Counted from the stretch's first letter, positions 1 to 8,247 are shown. The stretch is 38,571 nt of DNA from Streptomyces sp. WM4235 (GCF_001279725.1 NZ_LGDE01000438.1:1-38571); one strand, 5' to 3'. Notes: generated from the letters alone by a model not told the origin. Numbers and translations: made by a program.

Positions 1-127
1 CGTTCTCGAGGCCATGAAGATGGAACAGCCCCTCAACGCACACCGCTCCGGCACCATCGTCGGCCTCAAGGCCGAAGTCGGCGCGTCCCTCACCTCCGGT
101 GCCACCATCTGCGAGATCAAGGACTGA
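1..127 (+). CDS. Biotin-dependent acyl-CoA carboxylase alpha subunit, C-terminal fragment (BCCP domain)
   Basis: Reading from base 2, the last 41 codons form the end of a biotin carboxyl carrier domain. The biotinylation motif EAMKMEQ is visible, with the first Lys of MKM as the predicted biotin acceptor, followed by the usual hydrophobic and Gly-rich beta strands and a terminal EIKD before TGA. In actinobacteria this domain closes the roughly 590-residue AccA-type alpha subunit of acetyl/propionyl-CoA carboxylase, which carboxylates biotin and feeds malonyl- and methylmalonyl-CoA synthesis in the cytosol. The gene enters from the left edge, so the biotin carboxylase part is not visible. A strong terminator hairpin follows 22 bases after the stop. 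A stand-alone BCCP or a pyruvate carboxylase end is possible but less likely. Confidence 0.85.
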   Translation, partial: VLEAMKMEQPLNAHRSGTIVGLKAEVGASLTSGATICEIKD

Positions 128-149
128 CCACCGTCCCGTTCTCACGTCG

Positions 150-181
150 AAGGCCCCGCCCGGTGATCCGGGCGGGGCCTT
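150..181 (+). terminator. Intrinsic terminator after the carboxylase gene
   Basis: A perfect 14-bp stem (150-163 with 168-181) closes a TGAT loop and ends in CCTTT. It lies just after the carboxylase stop. Because the stem is flanked by AA on one side and TT on the other, it could also stop transcription arriving from the DeoR gene on the minus strand. Confidence 0.85.
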
Positions 182-195
182 TCGACTACAGGGCC

Positions 196-240
196 CACGA
201 CCACCGGCCCTACGACCACCGGCCCTACGACCACAGGGGC
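196..240. repeat. Three tandem copies of a 15-bp unit
   Basis: Three head-to-tail 15-bp units begin with (C/T)ACGACCAC. The first two differ at one base; the third diverges in its last five bases. They lie in the 141-bp space between the carboxylase terminator and the 3' end of the DeoR gene. The short open frames across them (VVVGP repeats on the minus strand) look like a by-product of the repeat. Confidence 0.8.
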
Positions 241-268
241 CTTCCGCCGCAGGGCTCGACGACAGGGC

Positions 269-1219
269 CTAGCGACGCCGCATGTCCGCGACCCGCGCCC
301 GCTCCCCGGCCTGCTGTTCCAGCAGCCCGGCGGGCGCGCTGCGCAACTGGGCGGTCGGACCGCCCCGCCGCTGGACCGGCAGCGGGGAATCCCGCCGGGG
401 CCGACGCCCCTGCATCCCGTCACCACCGCCGGAGGCGACCGCCCCGGCCACCGTGATCTGCACGCCCTGATCGGCCAGCGCCTGCAGTTCCGTACCCGCC
501 CGTTCGTCGTGCGGTGGCGGCTCGTCGGTCACCAGCCGCGTCATCACGTCCGTGGGCACGGTCTGGAACATGGTGTCCGTACCGAGCTTGGTGTGGTCGG
601 CGAGTACGACGACCTCCGCGGCGGCCTGCACCAGCGCCCGGTCCACGCTCGCGGAGAGCATGTTCGAGGTGGAGAGCCCGCGCTCGGCGGTCAGTCCGCT
701 CCCGGACAGGAAGGCCCGGGACACCCGCAGCCCTTGGAGGGACTGCTCGGCGCCGCTGCCGACGAGCGCGTAGTTGGACCCGCGCAGCGTGCCACCGGTC
801 ATCACCACTTCCACCCGGTTGGCATGGGCCAGCGCCTGGGCGACGAGCAGCGAGTTGGTGACGACGGTCAGTCCGGGCACCCGGGCGAGCCGGCGGGCCA
901 GCTCCTGGGTCGTGGTACCGGCGCCGACGACGATGGCTTCGCCCTCTTCGACGAGGCCGGCCGCGACATCGGCAATGGCGGTCTTCTCCGCCGTCGCGAG
1001 ATGGGACTTTTGCGGAAAGCCGGACTCTCGCGTGAATCCGCCCGGCAAGACCGCACCGCCGTGCCGGCGGTCGAGGAGTCCTTCTGCCTCCAGTGCCCGC
1101 ACGTCCCGCCGTACGGTCACTTCGGAGGTCTGGACGACGCGGGCGAGCTCACGAAGCGATACCGCTCCGTTGGCCCGCACCATTTCGAGGATCAATTGGC
1201 GACGTTCTGCAGCGAACAC
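269..1219 (-). CDS. DeoR/GlpR-family transcriptional regulator
   Basis: 316 residues from a GTG start. The N-terminus (about residues 5-60) is a DeoR winged helix-turn-helix, with ERRQLILEMV, then a recognition helix around TSEVTVRRDVRALE, and the family hallmark HGGAV. The middle is a DeoR C-terminal sugar-phosphate sensor fold, with VVGAGTTTQELARRL and TGGTLRGSNYALVG segments. About 55 residues after the usual end form an Arg-rich tail. No Shine-Dalgarno sequence is evident; TACTGT sits seven bases upstream of GTG, so the mRNA may be almost leaderless. The family usually senses phosphorylated sugars. With nucleoside genes nearby, deoxyribose or ribose phosphate is a plausible ligand, but that is inference. 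It could instead control the adjacent flavoprotein or an unlinked sugar operon. Confidence 0.85.
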   Translation of the reverse strand: MFAAERRQLILEMVRANGAVSLRELARVVQTSEVTVRRDVRALEAEGLLDRRHGGAVLPGGFTRESGFPQKSHLATAEKTAIADVAAGLVEEGEAIVVGAGTTTQELARRLARVPGLTVVTNSLLVAQALAHANRVEVVMTGGTLRGSNYALVGSGAEQSLQGLRVSRAFLSGSGLTAERGLSTSNMLSASVDRALVQAAAEVVVLADHTKLGTDTMFQTVPTDVMTRLVTDEPPPHDERAGTELQALADQGVQITVAGAVASGGGDGMQGRRPRRDSPLPVQRRGGPTAQLRSAPAGLLEQQAGERARVADMRRR

Positions 1220-1330
1220 GAAACTGACAGTAACCCCAACGACCGTCTGCTTTCAGCTCTTTACGCCGGAATACCGAAGTTGTCCGTAAGGTGGGGCGAC
1301 TAGTGGTATACGCGGTCGGACAGTTTCGTG
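1217..1330. promoter_or_regulatory. Inverted pair of CAGTTTCGTG elements in the DeoR promoter region
   Basis: The 10-mer CAGTTTCGTG occurs on the minus strand at 1226-1217, where its last three bases are the GTG start of the DeoR gene, and on the plus strand at 1321-1330. The two copies are exact and inverted, about 95 bp apart. This is the arrangement expected of an autoregulatory operator for a looping or multi-site repressor. No binding evidence exists from the sequence alone. Confidence 0.4.
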
Positions 1331-1394
1331 AACAGTCCGCCACACCACTCCCTGCCGCCCCAACCTCCCTGTGGACAAAGGCGCTTGACGGTGC

Positions 1395-2834
1395 CTACGC
1401 CTCGCCGGCGGCCTTCCGGTTGTGCAACTGGCGTGCCGCCTCCGCGATCGAACCGGACAGCGAGGGGTACACGGTGAACGTGTTTGCGATCTGCTCGACC
1501 GTCAGGTTGTTGTCGACGGCGATCGAGATCGGGTGGATCAGTTCGCTCGCGCGCGGCGCGACGACCACGCCACCGACGACGATGCCGGTGCCCGGGCGGC
1601 AGAGCAGCTTCACGAAACCGTCCCGGATGCCCTGCATCTTGGCGCGCGGGTTGCGCAGCAGCGGGAGCTTCACCACGCGGGCGTCGATCTTCCCGGAGTC
1701 CACGTCGGCCTGCGTGTAGCCGACGGTGGCGATCTCGGGGTCGGTGAAGACGTTCGAGGAGACCGTCTTGAGGTTCAGCGGGGTCACCGCGTCGCCGAGG
1801 AAGTGGTACATCGCGATGCGGCCCTGCATGGCGGCGACGGAGGCGAGCGCGAAGATCCCGGTCACGTCACCGGCGGCGTAGACGCCCGGCGAGGAGGTGC
1901 GGGAGACCTTGTCGGTCCAGATGTGCCCGGACTCCTTGAGGCGGACCCCGGACTCCTCCAGGTTCATGTTCGCGGTGTTCGGGATCGCGCCGACCGCCAT
2001 CAGGCAGTGGGTGCCGGTGATGACGCGCCCGTCGGACAGCGTGACCTCGACCCGGTCGCCGACCCGCTTGGCGGACTCGGCGCGGGAGCGGCCGATGACG
2101 TTCATGCCGCGGCGCCGGAACACGTCCTCCAGGACGGCGGCCGCGTCGGGGTCCTCGCCCGGCAGCACCCGGTCGCGCGAGGACACCAGGGTCACCCGGG
2201 AGCCGAGCGCCTGGTACGCGCCGGCGAACTCCGCGCCGGTGACGCCCGAGCCGACCACGATGAGTTCCTCGGGGAGCTCCTCCAGGTCGTAGACCTGGGT
2301 CCAGTTCAGGATCCGCTCGCCGTCGGGCATCGCGTCCGGGATCTCCCGGGGGGTGCCGCCGGTCGCGATGAGCACGGCGTCGGTGGTGAGGATCGTCTCC
2401 GTGCCGTCGGCCGCGGTGACGATCACGTCCCGGGTGCCGTCGATGCCCTGGGGGCCGCCGAGCTTGGCGCGGCCGCGCATGACACGGGCGCCGGCGCGGG
2501 TGACGGAGGCGGTGATGTCGTGGGACTGGGCCAGCGCGAGGCGCTTGACGCGTCGGTTGACCTTGCCGAGGTCGACGCCGACGACGCGCGCGGCCTGCTC
2601 GATGTGCGGGGTGTCGTCCGCGACGACGATCCCCAGCTCCTCGTACGAGGAATCGAAGGTCGTCATGACCTCGGCGGTCGCGATGAGGGTCTTCGATGGC
2701 ACGCAGTCGGTGAGCACCGACGCACCGCCCAGACCATCGCAGTCGACGACGGTCACCTCCGCGCCGAGCTGGGCGCCCACGAGGGCCGCCTCATATCCGC
2801 CGGGTCCGCCGCCGATGATCACGATCCGGGTCAC
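1395..2834 (-). CDS. LpdA-type NAD(P)H:quinone/flavoprotein reductase
   Basis: 479 residues. The GTG start has CGGAG five bases upstream. The N-terminal GGGPGGYEAA is the FAD-binding Rossmann motif; VVGSGVTGAEFA (about residue 190) is the NAD(P)H-binding motif; YAAGDVTG is the second FAD contact. It belongs to the dihydrolipoamide dehydrogenase-like family, but the redox-active disulfide is broken: the usual GGTCLNVGCIPSK reads GGASVLTDCVPSK, leaving only one Cys. The catalytic C-terminal His is replaced by Tyr (VYPSLS). Both changes match what is known for Mycobacterium LpdA (Rv3303c), an NAD(P)H:quinone reductase rather than a lipoamide dehydrogenase. It probably transfers electrons from NAD(P)H to quinones. 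It is transcribed towards the DeoR gene with 175 bases between them. Confidence 0.88.
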   Translation of the reverse strand: MTRIVIIGGGPGGYEAALVGAQLGAEVTVVDCDGLGGASVLTDCVPSKTLIATAEVMTTFDSSYEELGIVVADDTPHIEQAARVVGVDLGKVNRRVKRLALAQSHDITASVTRAGARVMRGRAKLGGPQGIDGTRDVIVTAADGTETILTTDAVLIATGGTPREIPDAMPDGERILNWTQVYDLEELPEELIVVGSGVTGAEFAGAYQALGSRVTLVSSRDRVLPGEDPDAAAVLEDVFRRRGMNVIGRSRAESAKRVGDRVEVTLSDGRVITGTHCLMAVGAIPNTANMNLEESGVRLKESGHIWTDKVSRTSSPGVYAAGDVTGIFALASVAAMQGRIAMYHFLGDAVTPLNLKTVSSNVFTDPEIATVGYTQADVDSGKIDARVVKLPLLRNPRAKMQGIRDGFVKLLCRPGTGIVVGGVVVAPRASELIHPISIAVDNNLTVEQIANTFTVYPSLSGSIAEAARQLHNRKAAGEA

Positions 2835-3007
2835 GAAAACTCCGCCTCACGTCTACCCGGCCGGTGCCGCCCCCGGCCGGGGGTTCCGGGGGTCTCCCCG
2901 GGGGATGCATTCCGTGCCCCATTGTCCCGCACGCATCAAGGTGCTTCACGCCCGGTCCCGCCATCCGGGCACGCGTCGATCCCCGCCCCTCCCGTACCCT
3001 CGACCAC

Positions 3008-3445
3008 ATGTCGCTCTACGCCGCGTACGCCGGCAACCTCGACCCGCGGCTGATGACGCGCCGCGCTCCCCATTCGCCGCTGCGCGGCACGGGCTGGATC
3101 AACGACTGGCGGCTGACCTTCGGCGGCGAGCAGATGGGCTGGGAGGGCGCACTGGTCACGGTCGTCGAGGCCCCGCGTCACCAGGTCTTCGTCGCGCTGT
3201 ACGACGTGGCCCCGCTGGACGAGGACTCCCTGGACCGCTGGGAGGGCGTCGGGCTCGACATCTACCGCCGGATGCGCGTGCGGGTGCACACCCTGGACGG
3301 CGAGGAAGCCGCCTGGATCTACGTCCTGAACGGTTACGAGGGCGGTCTGCCCTCCGCGCGCTACCTCGGCGAGATCGCCGACGCCGCCGAATCCGCGGGC
3401 GCCCCGCACGACTACGTGATGGAACTCCGCAAGCGTCCCTGCTGA
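3008..3445 (+). CDS. Gamma-glutamylcyclotransferase-fold protein
   Basis: 145 residues. The N-terminal YAAYAGNLDP corresponds to the YxxYGSN(L/M) substrate loop of the GGCT/AIG2-like fold. SARYLGEIADAA near the C-terminus is the usual closing helix, and the Glu in LYDVAPLDEDSLDRWEGVG lies where the family carries its catalytic acid. Members cleave gamma-glutamyl amines or dipeptides to 5-oxoproline, but many bacterial members have unknown substrates, so only the fold is confident. There is no Shine-Dalgarno sequence; TACCCT (2995-3000) lies seven bases before ATG, so the mRNA is probably leaderless. The gene ends about 70 bases before the operator of the nucleoside phosphorylase and carries no such operator itself. 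Confidence 0.75.
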   Translation: MSLYAAYAGNLDPRLMTRRAPHSPLRGTGWINDWRLTFGGEQMGWEGALVTVVEAPRHQVFVALYDVAPLDEDSLDRWEGVGLDIYRRMRVRVHTLDGEEAAWIYVLNGYEGGLPSARYLGEIADAAESAGAPHDYVMELRKRPC

Positions 3446-3513
3446 CGCCCACCGGCTTCGGGACGATTCGGCGGAAACGACAAAGCAACGATCCGAACAC
3501 CGTGAGCTGCGCC

Positions 3514-3529
3514 ATCTACGCGCGTAGGC
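3514..3529. promoter_or_regulatory. TACGCGCGTA operator upstream of pnp
   Basis: The perfect core palindrome lies at 3517-3526, flanked on the left by the extended consensus TC. It ends 25 bases before the GTG of pnp. A -10-like TACGCT (3540-3545) is followed by exactly six bases and then GTG, so transcription probably begins at the start codon and the operator sits about where the -35 element should be. Same motif as at 14471, 20248, 28746, 33353 and 34618. Confidence 0.7.
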
Positions 3530-3551
3530 CATCAGCGGTTACGCTCGTCCG

Positions 3552-4358
3552 GTGAACGCATCTGTTACCGACCCCTTCGCCGACGCCACCGCCGCAGCCG
3601 CCCGCCTGCGTGAGCTGACCGGCGCCGAATCCCACGATGTCGCCCTCGTCATGGGCTCCGGCTGGGCCCCCGCCGCAGAGGCGCTCGGTGCGCCCGAGGC
3701 CGAATTCCCCGTCACCGAGCTGCCCGGCTTCCCGCCGCCCGCGGTCGAGGGCCACGGCGGCAAGATCCGCTCGTACAAGATCGGCGACAAGCGCGCGCTG
3801 CTCTTCCTCGGCCGGACCCACTACTACGAGGGCCGCGGCGTCGCCGCCGTCGCCCACGGCGTCCGTACCGCCGTCGCCGCCGGTTGCAAGACCGTCGTCC
3901 TGACCAACGGCTGTGGCGGTCTGCGCGAGGGCATGAAGCCCGGCCAGCCCGTCCTGATCAGCGACCACCTGAACCTCACCGCGACCTCGCCGATCGTCGG
4001 CGCCAACTTCGTGGACCTCACCGACCTCTACTCGCCTCGCCTGCGCGCGATGTGCAAGGAGATCGACGAGACCCTCGAAGAGGGCGTCTACGTCCAGTTC
4101 CCCGGCCCGCACTACGAGACCCCGGCCGAGATCAACATGATCCGCGTCATGGGTGCCGACCTGGTCGGCATGTCCACCGTGCTGGAGGCCATCGCAGCCC
4201 GTGAGGCCGGCGCCGAGGTGCTCGGGATCTCCCTGGTCACCAACCTGGCGGCGGGCATCTCCGGCGAGCCCCTCAACCACGAAGAGGTGCTCCAGGCCGG
4301 TCGTGACTCGGCCGCGCGCATGGGCAAGCTGCTGACCCAGGTCCTCGCCCGCATCTGA
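3552..4358 (+). CDS. Purine nucleoside phosphorylase (trimeric class)
   Basis: 268 residues, the usual length for trimeric PNP. It splits inosine, guanosine and their deoxy forms with phosphate into the base and (deoxy)ribose-1-phosphate in the cytosol. Visible signatures are MGSGWAP (phosphate-binding loop), [27 protein letters not shown], the base/ribose motif [11 protein letters not shown] followed by [10 protein letters not shown], and the base-recognition segment VTNLAAGI. The GTG start is set by a leaderless promoter rather than a Shine-Dalgarno sequence. A phosphohexomutase gene follows 44 bases later in the same direction, which fits a two-gene operon that phosphorolyses nucleosides and then isomerises the pentose-1-phosphate. 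The hexameric DeoD class would be shorter and have different motifs. Confidence 0.93.
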   Translation: MNASVTDPFADATAAAARLRELTGAESHDVALVMGSGWAPAAEALGAPEAEFPVTELPGFPPPAVEGHGGKIRSYKIGDKRALLFLGRTHYYEGRGVAAVAHGVRTAVAAGCKTVVLTNGCGGLREGMKPGQPVLISDHLNLTATSPIVGANFVDLTDLYSPRLRAMCKEIDETLEEGVYVQFPGPHYETPAEINMIRVMGADLVGMSTVLEAIAAREAGAEVLGISLVTNLAAGISGEPLNHEEVLQAGRDSAARMGKLLTQVLARI

Positions 4359-4402
4359 GCGGGGACAGCCACCGGCACCGTACGAGAGGTAAGGCGGAAG
4401 TA

Positions 4403-6052
4403 GTGCAGGAACAGGACGACCTGATCACCCGGGCGCGGGCCTGGCTGGCGGAGGACCCGGACCCGGAGACCGCGGCCGAGCTGCGCGCGCTCGTCGAGGC
4501 CGGGGACACCGCGGAGCTCGCGGACCGTTTCTCCGGCATGCTCCAGTTCGGCACCGCCGGACTGCGCGGTGAGCTGGGCGCGGGTCCGATGCGGATGAAC
4601 CGCAACGTGGTCATCCGGGCCGCGGCGGGCCTGGCGGCCTACCTGAAGGCTCAGGGCCACGACGGCGGCCTGGTCGTCGTCGGCTACGACGCGCGGTACA
4701 AGTCCGCGGACTTCGCCCGCGACACCGCCGCCGTCATGGTCGGCGCCGGGCTGCGCGCGGCCGTCCTGCCGCGTCCGCTGCCGACGCCCGTCCTCGCCTT
4801 CGCCATACGGCACCTGGGCGCCGTCGCCGGCGTCGAGGTGACCGCGAGCCACAACCCCCCGCGGGACAACGGCTACAAGGTCTACCTCGGCGACGGCTCC
4901 CAGATCGTCTCCCCGGCGGACACCGGGATCGCCGCGGAGATCGACGCGATCGCCGCGCTCGCGGACGTCCCGCGTCCGGAGTCCGGCTGGGAGGACCTCG
5001 GCGACGAGGTCCTGGAGGCCTACCTGGCCCGTACGGACGAGGTCCTGACCCCCGGCTCCCCGCGGGGCGTGCGGACCGTCTACACGGCCATGCACGGTGT
5101 CGGCAAGGACGTCGTGCTGGCGGCCTTCGCCCGGCACGGCTTCCCGACGCCGGTGCTCGTCGCCGAGCAGGCGGAGCCGGACCCGGCCTTCCCGACGGTC
5201 GCCTTCCCGAACCCGGAGGAGCCCGGCGCGATGGACCTGTCCTTCGCGACGGCCGCCGAGGCGAACCCGGACATCGTGATCGCGAACGACCCCGACGCGG
5301 ACCGCCTCGCGGTGGCCGTCCCCACCGACGACGGCGGCTGGCGGATGCTGCGCGGCGACGAGGTCGGCGCGCTGCTGGCGGCCCACCTCGTCCACAAGGG
5401 CGCCCGGGGCGTCTTCGCCGAGTCGATCGTCTCGTCCAGCCTGCTGGGCCGGATCGCGGAGGCGGCGGGCGTCGGTTACGAGGAGACCCTGACGGGCTTC
5501 AAGTGGATCGCCCGCGTGGAGGGTCTGCGCTACGGCTACGAGGAGGCGCTCGGCTACTGCGTGGACCCCGAGGGCGTCCGCGACAAGGACGGCGTCACCG
5601 CCGCCCTGCTGGTGGCGGAGCTGGCCTCGGAGCTCAAGGAGCAGGGTCGCACCCTGTCCGACCTGCTGGACGATCTGGCGCTGGCCCACGGCCTGCACGC
5701 CACCGACCAGTTGTCGGTCCGCGTCTCGGACCTGTCGGTCATCGCCTCGGCGATGGCGCGGCTGCGCGCGGAGCCGCCGACGTCCCTGGCGGGCCTGCGC
5801 GTCGTCACCGCGGAGGACCTGAGCCGGGGCACGGAGTCCCTCCCGCCGACGGACGGCCTGCGGTACCACCTCGACGGTGACCACAAGGCCCGGGTGATCG
5901 TCCGCCCGTCGGGCACGGAGCCGAAGCTGAAGTGCTACCTGGAGGTCGTGGTCCCGGTGGCGGAAGCCTCCGACCTGGCCCCGGCCCGCGTCCGCGGGCA
6001 GGAGATCCTGGACGCGATCAAGAAGGACTTCTCGGTGGCGGCGGGTATCTAG
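4403..6052 (+). CDS. Alpha-D-phosphohexomutase superfamily enzyme, PGM2-like; probable phosphopentomutase
   Basis: 549 residues. The GTG start is preceded by AAGGCGGAAG. Four domain signatures are in order: the phosphoserine loop TASHNPPRDNGYKVY (Ser near residue 147), metal loop DPDADRLAV (near 295), sugar loop GYEEALGY followed by VRDKDGV, and phosphate loop RPSGTEPK near the end. Annotators usually call this phosphomannomutase. The length of about 550 and the GYEEALGY loop match the PGM2/YhxB-like branch, and human PGM2 is a phosphopentomutase. Coupled behind pnp and under its operator, it is well placed to turn (deoxy)ribose-1-phosphate into the 5-phosphate for DeoC; I see no DeoB-type mutase in the window. 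Glucose-1,6-bisphosphate or glucose-phosphate activity remains possible. Confidence 0.85.
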   Translation: MQEQDDLITRARAWLAEDPDPETAAELRALVEAGDTAELADRFSGMLQFGTAGLRGELGAGPMRMNRNVVIRAAAGLAAYLKAQGHDGGLVVVGYDARYKSADFARDTAAVMVGAGLRAAVLPRPLPTPVLAFAIRHLGAVAGVEVTASHNPPRDNGYKVYLGDGSQIVSPADTGIAAEIDAIAALADVPRPESGWEDLGDEVLEAYLARTDEVLTPGSPRGVRTVYTAMHGVGKDVVLAAFARHGFPTPVLVAEQAEPDPAFPTVAFPNPEEPGAMDLSFATAAEANPDIVIANDPDADRLAVAVPTDDGGWRMLRGDEVGALLAAHLVHKGARGVFAESIVSSSLLGRIAEAAGVGYEETLTGFKWIARVEGLRYGYEEALGYCVDPEGVRDKDGVTAALLVAELASELKEQGRTLSDLLDDLALAHGLHATDQLSVRVSDLSVIASAMARLRAEPPTSLAGLRVVTAEDLSRGTESLPPTDGLRYHLDGDHKARVIVRPSGTEPKLKCYLEVVVPVAEASDLAPARVRGQEILDAIKKDFSVAAGI

Positions 6053-6074
6053 CCCCTCTCGCCCCTCGCACGGC

Positions 6075-6106
6075 ACGGCCCCCGGAGCTTCCGCTCCGGG
6101 GGCCGT
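6075..6106. terminator. Bidirectional terminator between the mutase and the afsQ operon
   Basis: A perfect 14-bp stem (6075-6088 with 6093-6106) with a TTCC loop lies between two converging genes. There is no T-run, which is common in Streptomyces terminators. Confidence 0.8.
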
Positions 6107-6131
6107 CGTGTCGTCCGGGCCGGGCCGGTGC

Positions 6132-6776
6132 CTACGGGGTCGGGGACGCCTTCGGCGTCGTCGACGGGCGGACCACGTCCCCCAGGGTCGCCACCGACTC
6201 CGGGCGGGAGCGCACGGCCTCGCCGCACTCCCAGGCGCGCGGCGGATCCGCGTCCGGGCCGCCCAGCACCACCGGGCCGGGCCCCGCCGACACCGCGTCG
6301 CTGTCGGCCAGCGTGCACACCAGCTGGGACAGCGCCACCGGCGGCAGGTCCTCCGGCTTGCGGCTCAACCGCACCGTGCCGGTCGGGTCGCCCGCGCGCG
6401 CCGCCGCCACCTGGAGCCCCTCCGGTACCCCGGTCGTGAAACCGGCGTCCCGTTCCGCCGCCGACGGTTCCTTCTCCAGCGCCTCCAGGAGCGCCTGCGC
6501 GGCCAGGACCAGCGGGTCGCGTACCGGCCGCTTCTCGGGCACCGGGATCACCCGCTCGACGTTGACCAGCTGCGATCCGCACACCAGCGCCACCGTGGCG
6601 CGGAACCCCTGTACCCCGCTCTGGCCGCCCGCCTGCTCGGGGGTGTCGCAGGACACCCGCGAGGGCGCGGCCCCGACGTCCACGGGTACGGTCGTGGCCC
6701 GGATCCCGCACCCGCAGGCGCCGGTCAGCAACACGCCGAGGGCGATGCCCGCGAGGGCCCTACGCGTCCGCGTCAC
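6132..6776 (-). CDS. GerMN-domain lipoprotein of the afsQ operon
   Basis: 214 residues from a GTG that overlaps the end of afsQ2 by 17 bases, so translation is probably coupled. The N-terminus (RTRRALAGIALGVLLTGACGC) is a signal peptide with a somewhat atypical lipobox; either of two nearby Cys could be lipidated. The middle (about residues 65-150, with RVIPVPEKRPVRDPLVLAAQALLEAL and a VQVA/TVRLS-like strand pattern) resembles the GerMN domain found in spore and envelope lipoproteins. It ends in a Pro/Thr-rich tail. Operon position suggests that it is an extracytoplasmic partner of the AfsQ2 sensor, as in other actinobacterial kinase-lipoprotein pairs, but its role is not established. Expression should follow afsQ1-afsQ2. 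Confidence 0.8.
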   Translation of the reverse strand: MTRTRRALAGIALGVLLTGACGCGIRATTVPVDVGAAPSRVSCDTPEQAGGQSGVQGFRATVALVCGSQLVNVERVIPVPEKRPVRDPLVLAAQALLEALEKEPSAAERDAGFTTGVPEGLQVAAARAGDPTGTVRLSRKPEDLPPVALSQLVCTLADSDAVSAGPGPVVLGGPDADPPRAWECGEAVRSRPESVATLGDVVRPSTTPKASPTP

Positions 6777-8247
6777 GGATGACCGCCTTCCCCACGTCCA
6801 CCGGCAGCCGCAGCGTGAACTGCGCCCCGCCGTCGGCCCCGTTGGCGGCGCTGATGTCGCCGCCGTGAATGTGCGCGTTCTCCATCGCGATCGACAGGCC
6901 CAATCCACTGCCGTCGGACTTGGGACGGGAGGCGCTCGCCTTGTAGAAGCGGTCGAAGACGTGCGGGAGGACCTCTTCGGGAATGCCCGGCCCGTTGTCC
7001 TTGACCACGATCACCAGCCACTCCCCGTCGACGGCCAGCGACACCCGCACCGGCGAACCGCCGTGCTTGAGCGCGTTGCCGATCAGGTTGGCCAGGATCA
7101 CGTCGAGACGCCGCGGGTCGAGTCGCGCCACGATCCCGCGCTCCGCGTCGAGTTCGACGGCGTCGAGCCAGGCCCGGGCGTCGATGCACGCCGTGACCTG
7201 GTCGGCGACGTTCACGTCGTCCAGCACCAGGCGGGCCGTCCCCGCGTCGAAGCGGGTGACCTCCATCAGGTTCTCGACCAGCACGTTGAGCCGCCGGGTC
7301 TCGCTGACCACCAGGGCCACCGCCGGCGCGATCATCGGATCGAGGTCGTCGACCTCCTCCTCCAGCACCTCCGCGACCGCCGTCAGCGCCGTCAGCGGCG
7401 TACGCAGCTCGTGGGACATGTCCGCGACGAACCGCCGGCTGGACTCCTCCCGCGCGCTCATGTCCGCCACCTTCTTCTCCAGCGCCTCCGCCGTCTTGTT
7501 GAAGGTGTGCGCCAGGTCGGCGAGTTCGTCGGTCCCCGACACGTCCAGCCGGTGGTCCAACTCCCCTTCGCCCAGCCGTCGCGCCGCGTCCCCCAGCCGC
7601 TGCACGGGCCTCAGCACGGTGCGCGCCGCGGCCTGGGCGAGCAGCGCGGAGCACAGCAACGCCAGTCCCGTCGCGATCGTCAGCGACCAGCCCAGCGCGT
7701 TCAGGTCGTCCCGCTCCTGCGCCAGCGACTTGTACATGTAGCCCGTCGGGCCGCCGCCCACGATCCGCGTCCCGCCGACCAGGTACGGGTTGCCGCGCGG
7801 CTTCGTGCGCTGCCAGTACATGTGGTAGTCGGCGTCGTTGGCGGCCGTCGCCTTCTGCCGGTCGTTCACCGCGTTCTGCAGGGACTTCGGCACGTCGTCC
7901 AGCCCGAAGGTGTCCGGGCCCGCGGCGCCGAACACCTTGCGGCCGTCCTTGCGTTCGTCCACCAGCAGCACGCTGTAACCGGGGCTGCTCCCCGCCATCA
8001 ACTCGGCGGTGCGCTGCATCTCGGCGGGCGTCGGATCGCCGGGCAGCGCGGCGGCACGGTTCTGCATCTCCTGGCGGAAGTCCCCGAGCGCCGCGTCCTG
8101 GGTGCGGGTGAGCACCGCCTCGCGGTTCAGCCAGTACGCGATGCCGGAGGCGGAGACGGCGGCCGTCAGCGCCACCAGCGAGAACACCATGAGGAGCCGC
8201 AGCCGCAGGCTGGTCCAGCGCCGGCCCGCGAACAGGGCTCTGATCAC
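6760..8247 (-). CDS. afsQ2: AfsQ2 sensor histidine kinase
   Basis: 495 residues. An N-terminal membrane helix (about 17-40), an extracytoplasmic sensor of about 140 residues, a second helix (about 190-212), a HAMP domain (LRPVQRLGDAARRLGEGEL) and a HisKA dimerisation domain follow in order. The phosphoacceptor is His279 in DMSHELRTPLTAL. The ATPase domain shows the N box NLIGNALKHG, then DNGPGIP and GSGLGLSIA. It autophosphorylates in response to an unknown, nitrogen-linked signal and phosphorylates AfsQ1. The start overlaps the afsQ1 stop by four bases (ATGA) and its end overlaps the lipoprotein gene. Identification rests on domain order, the partner regulator and divergent sigQ, an arrangement known from S. 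coelicolor. Confidence 0.92.
   Translation of the reverse strand: MIRALFAGRRWTSLRLRLLMVFSLVALTAAVSASGIAYWLNREAVLTRTQDAALGDFRQEMQNRAAALPGDPTPAEMQRTAELMAGSSPGYSVLLVDERKDGRKVFGAAGPDTFGLDDVPKSLQNAVNDRQKATAANDADYHMYWQRTKPRGNPYLVGGTRIVGGGPTGYMYKSLAQERDDLNALGWSLTIATGLALLCSALLAQAAARTVLRPVQRLGDAARRLGEGELDHRLDVSGTDELADLAHTFNKTAEALEKKVADMSAREESSRRFVADMSHELRTPLTALTAVAEVLEEEVDDLDPMIAPAVALVVSETRRLNVLVENLMEVTRFDAGTARLVLDDVNVADQVTACIDARAWLDAVELDAERGIVARLDPRRLDVILANLIGNALKHGGSPVRVSLAVDGEWLVIVVKDNGPGIPEEVLPHVFDRFYKASASRPKSDGSGLGLSIAMENAHIHGGDISAANGADGGAQFTLRLPVDVGKAVIRDADA

Noticed and set aside
196..240. Possible CRISPR-like repeat
   Set aside because: The units are adjacent with no spacers, only three in number, and no cas gene is nearby.
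4112..6076. Long minus-strand open frame of 654 codons opposite the phosphohexomutase gene, and similar long frames at 1422-3053, 12019-13506, 31656-33626 and 34704-36272
   Set aside because: These are shadows produced by very high G+C third positions. They read as Arg/Gly/His-rich low-complexity sequence without motifs, and the opposite strand encodes clear enzymes.
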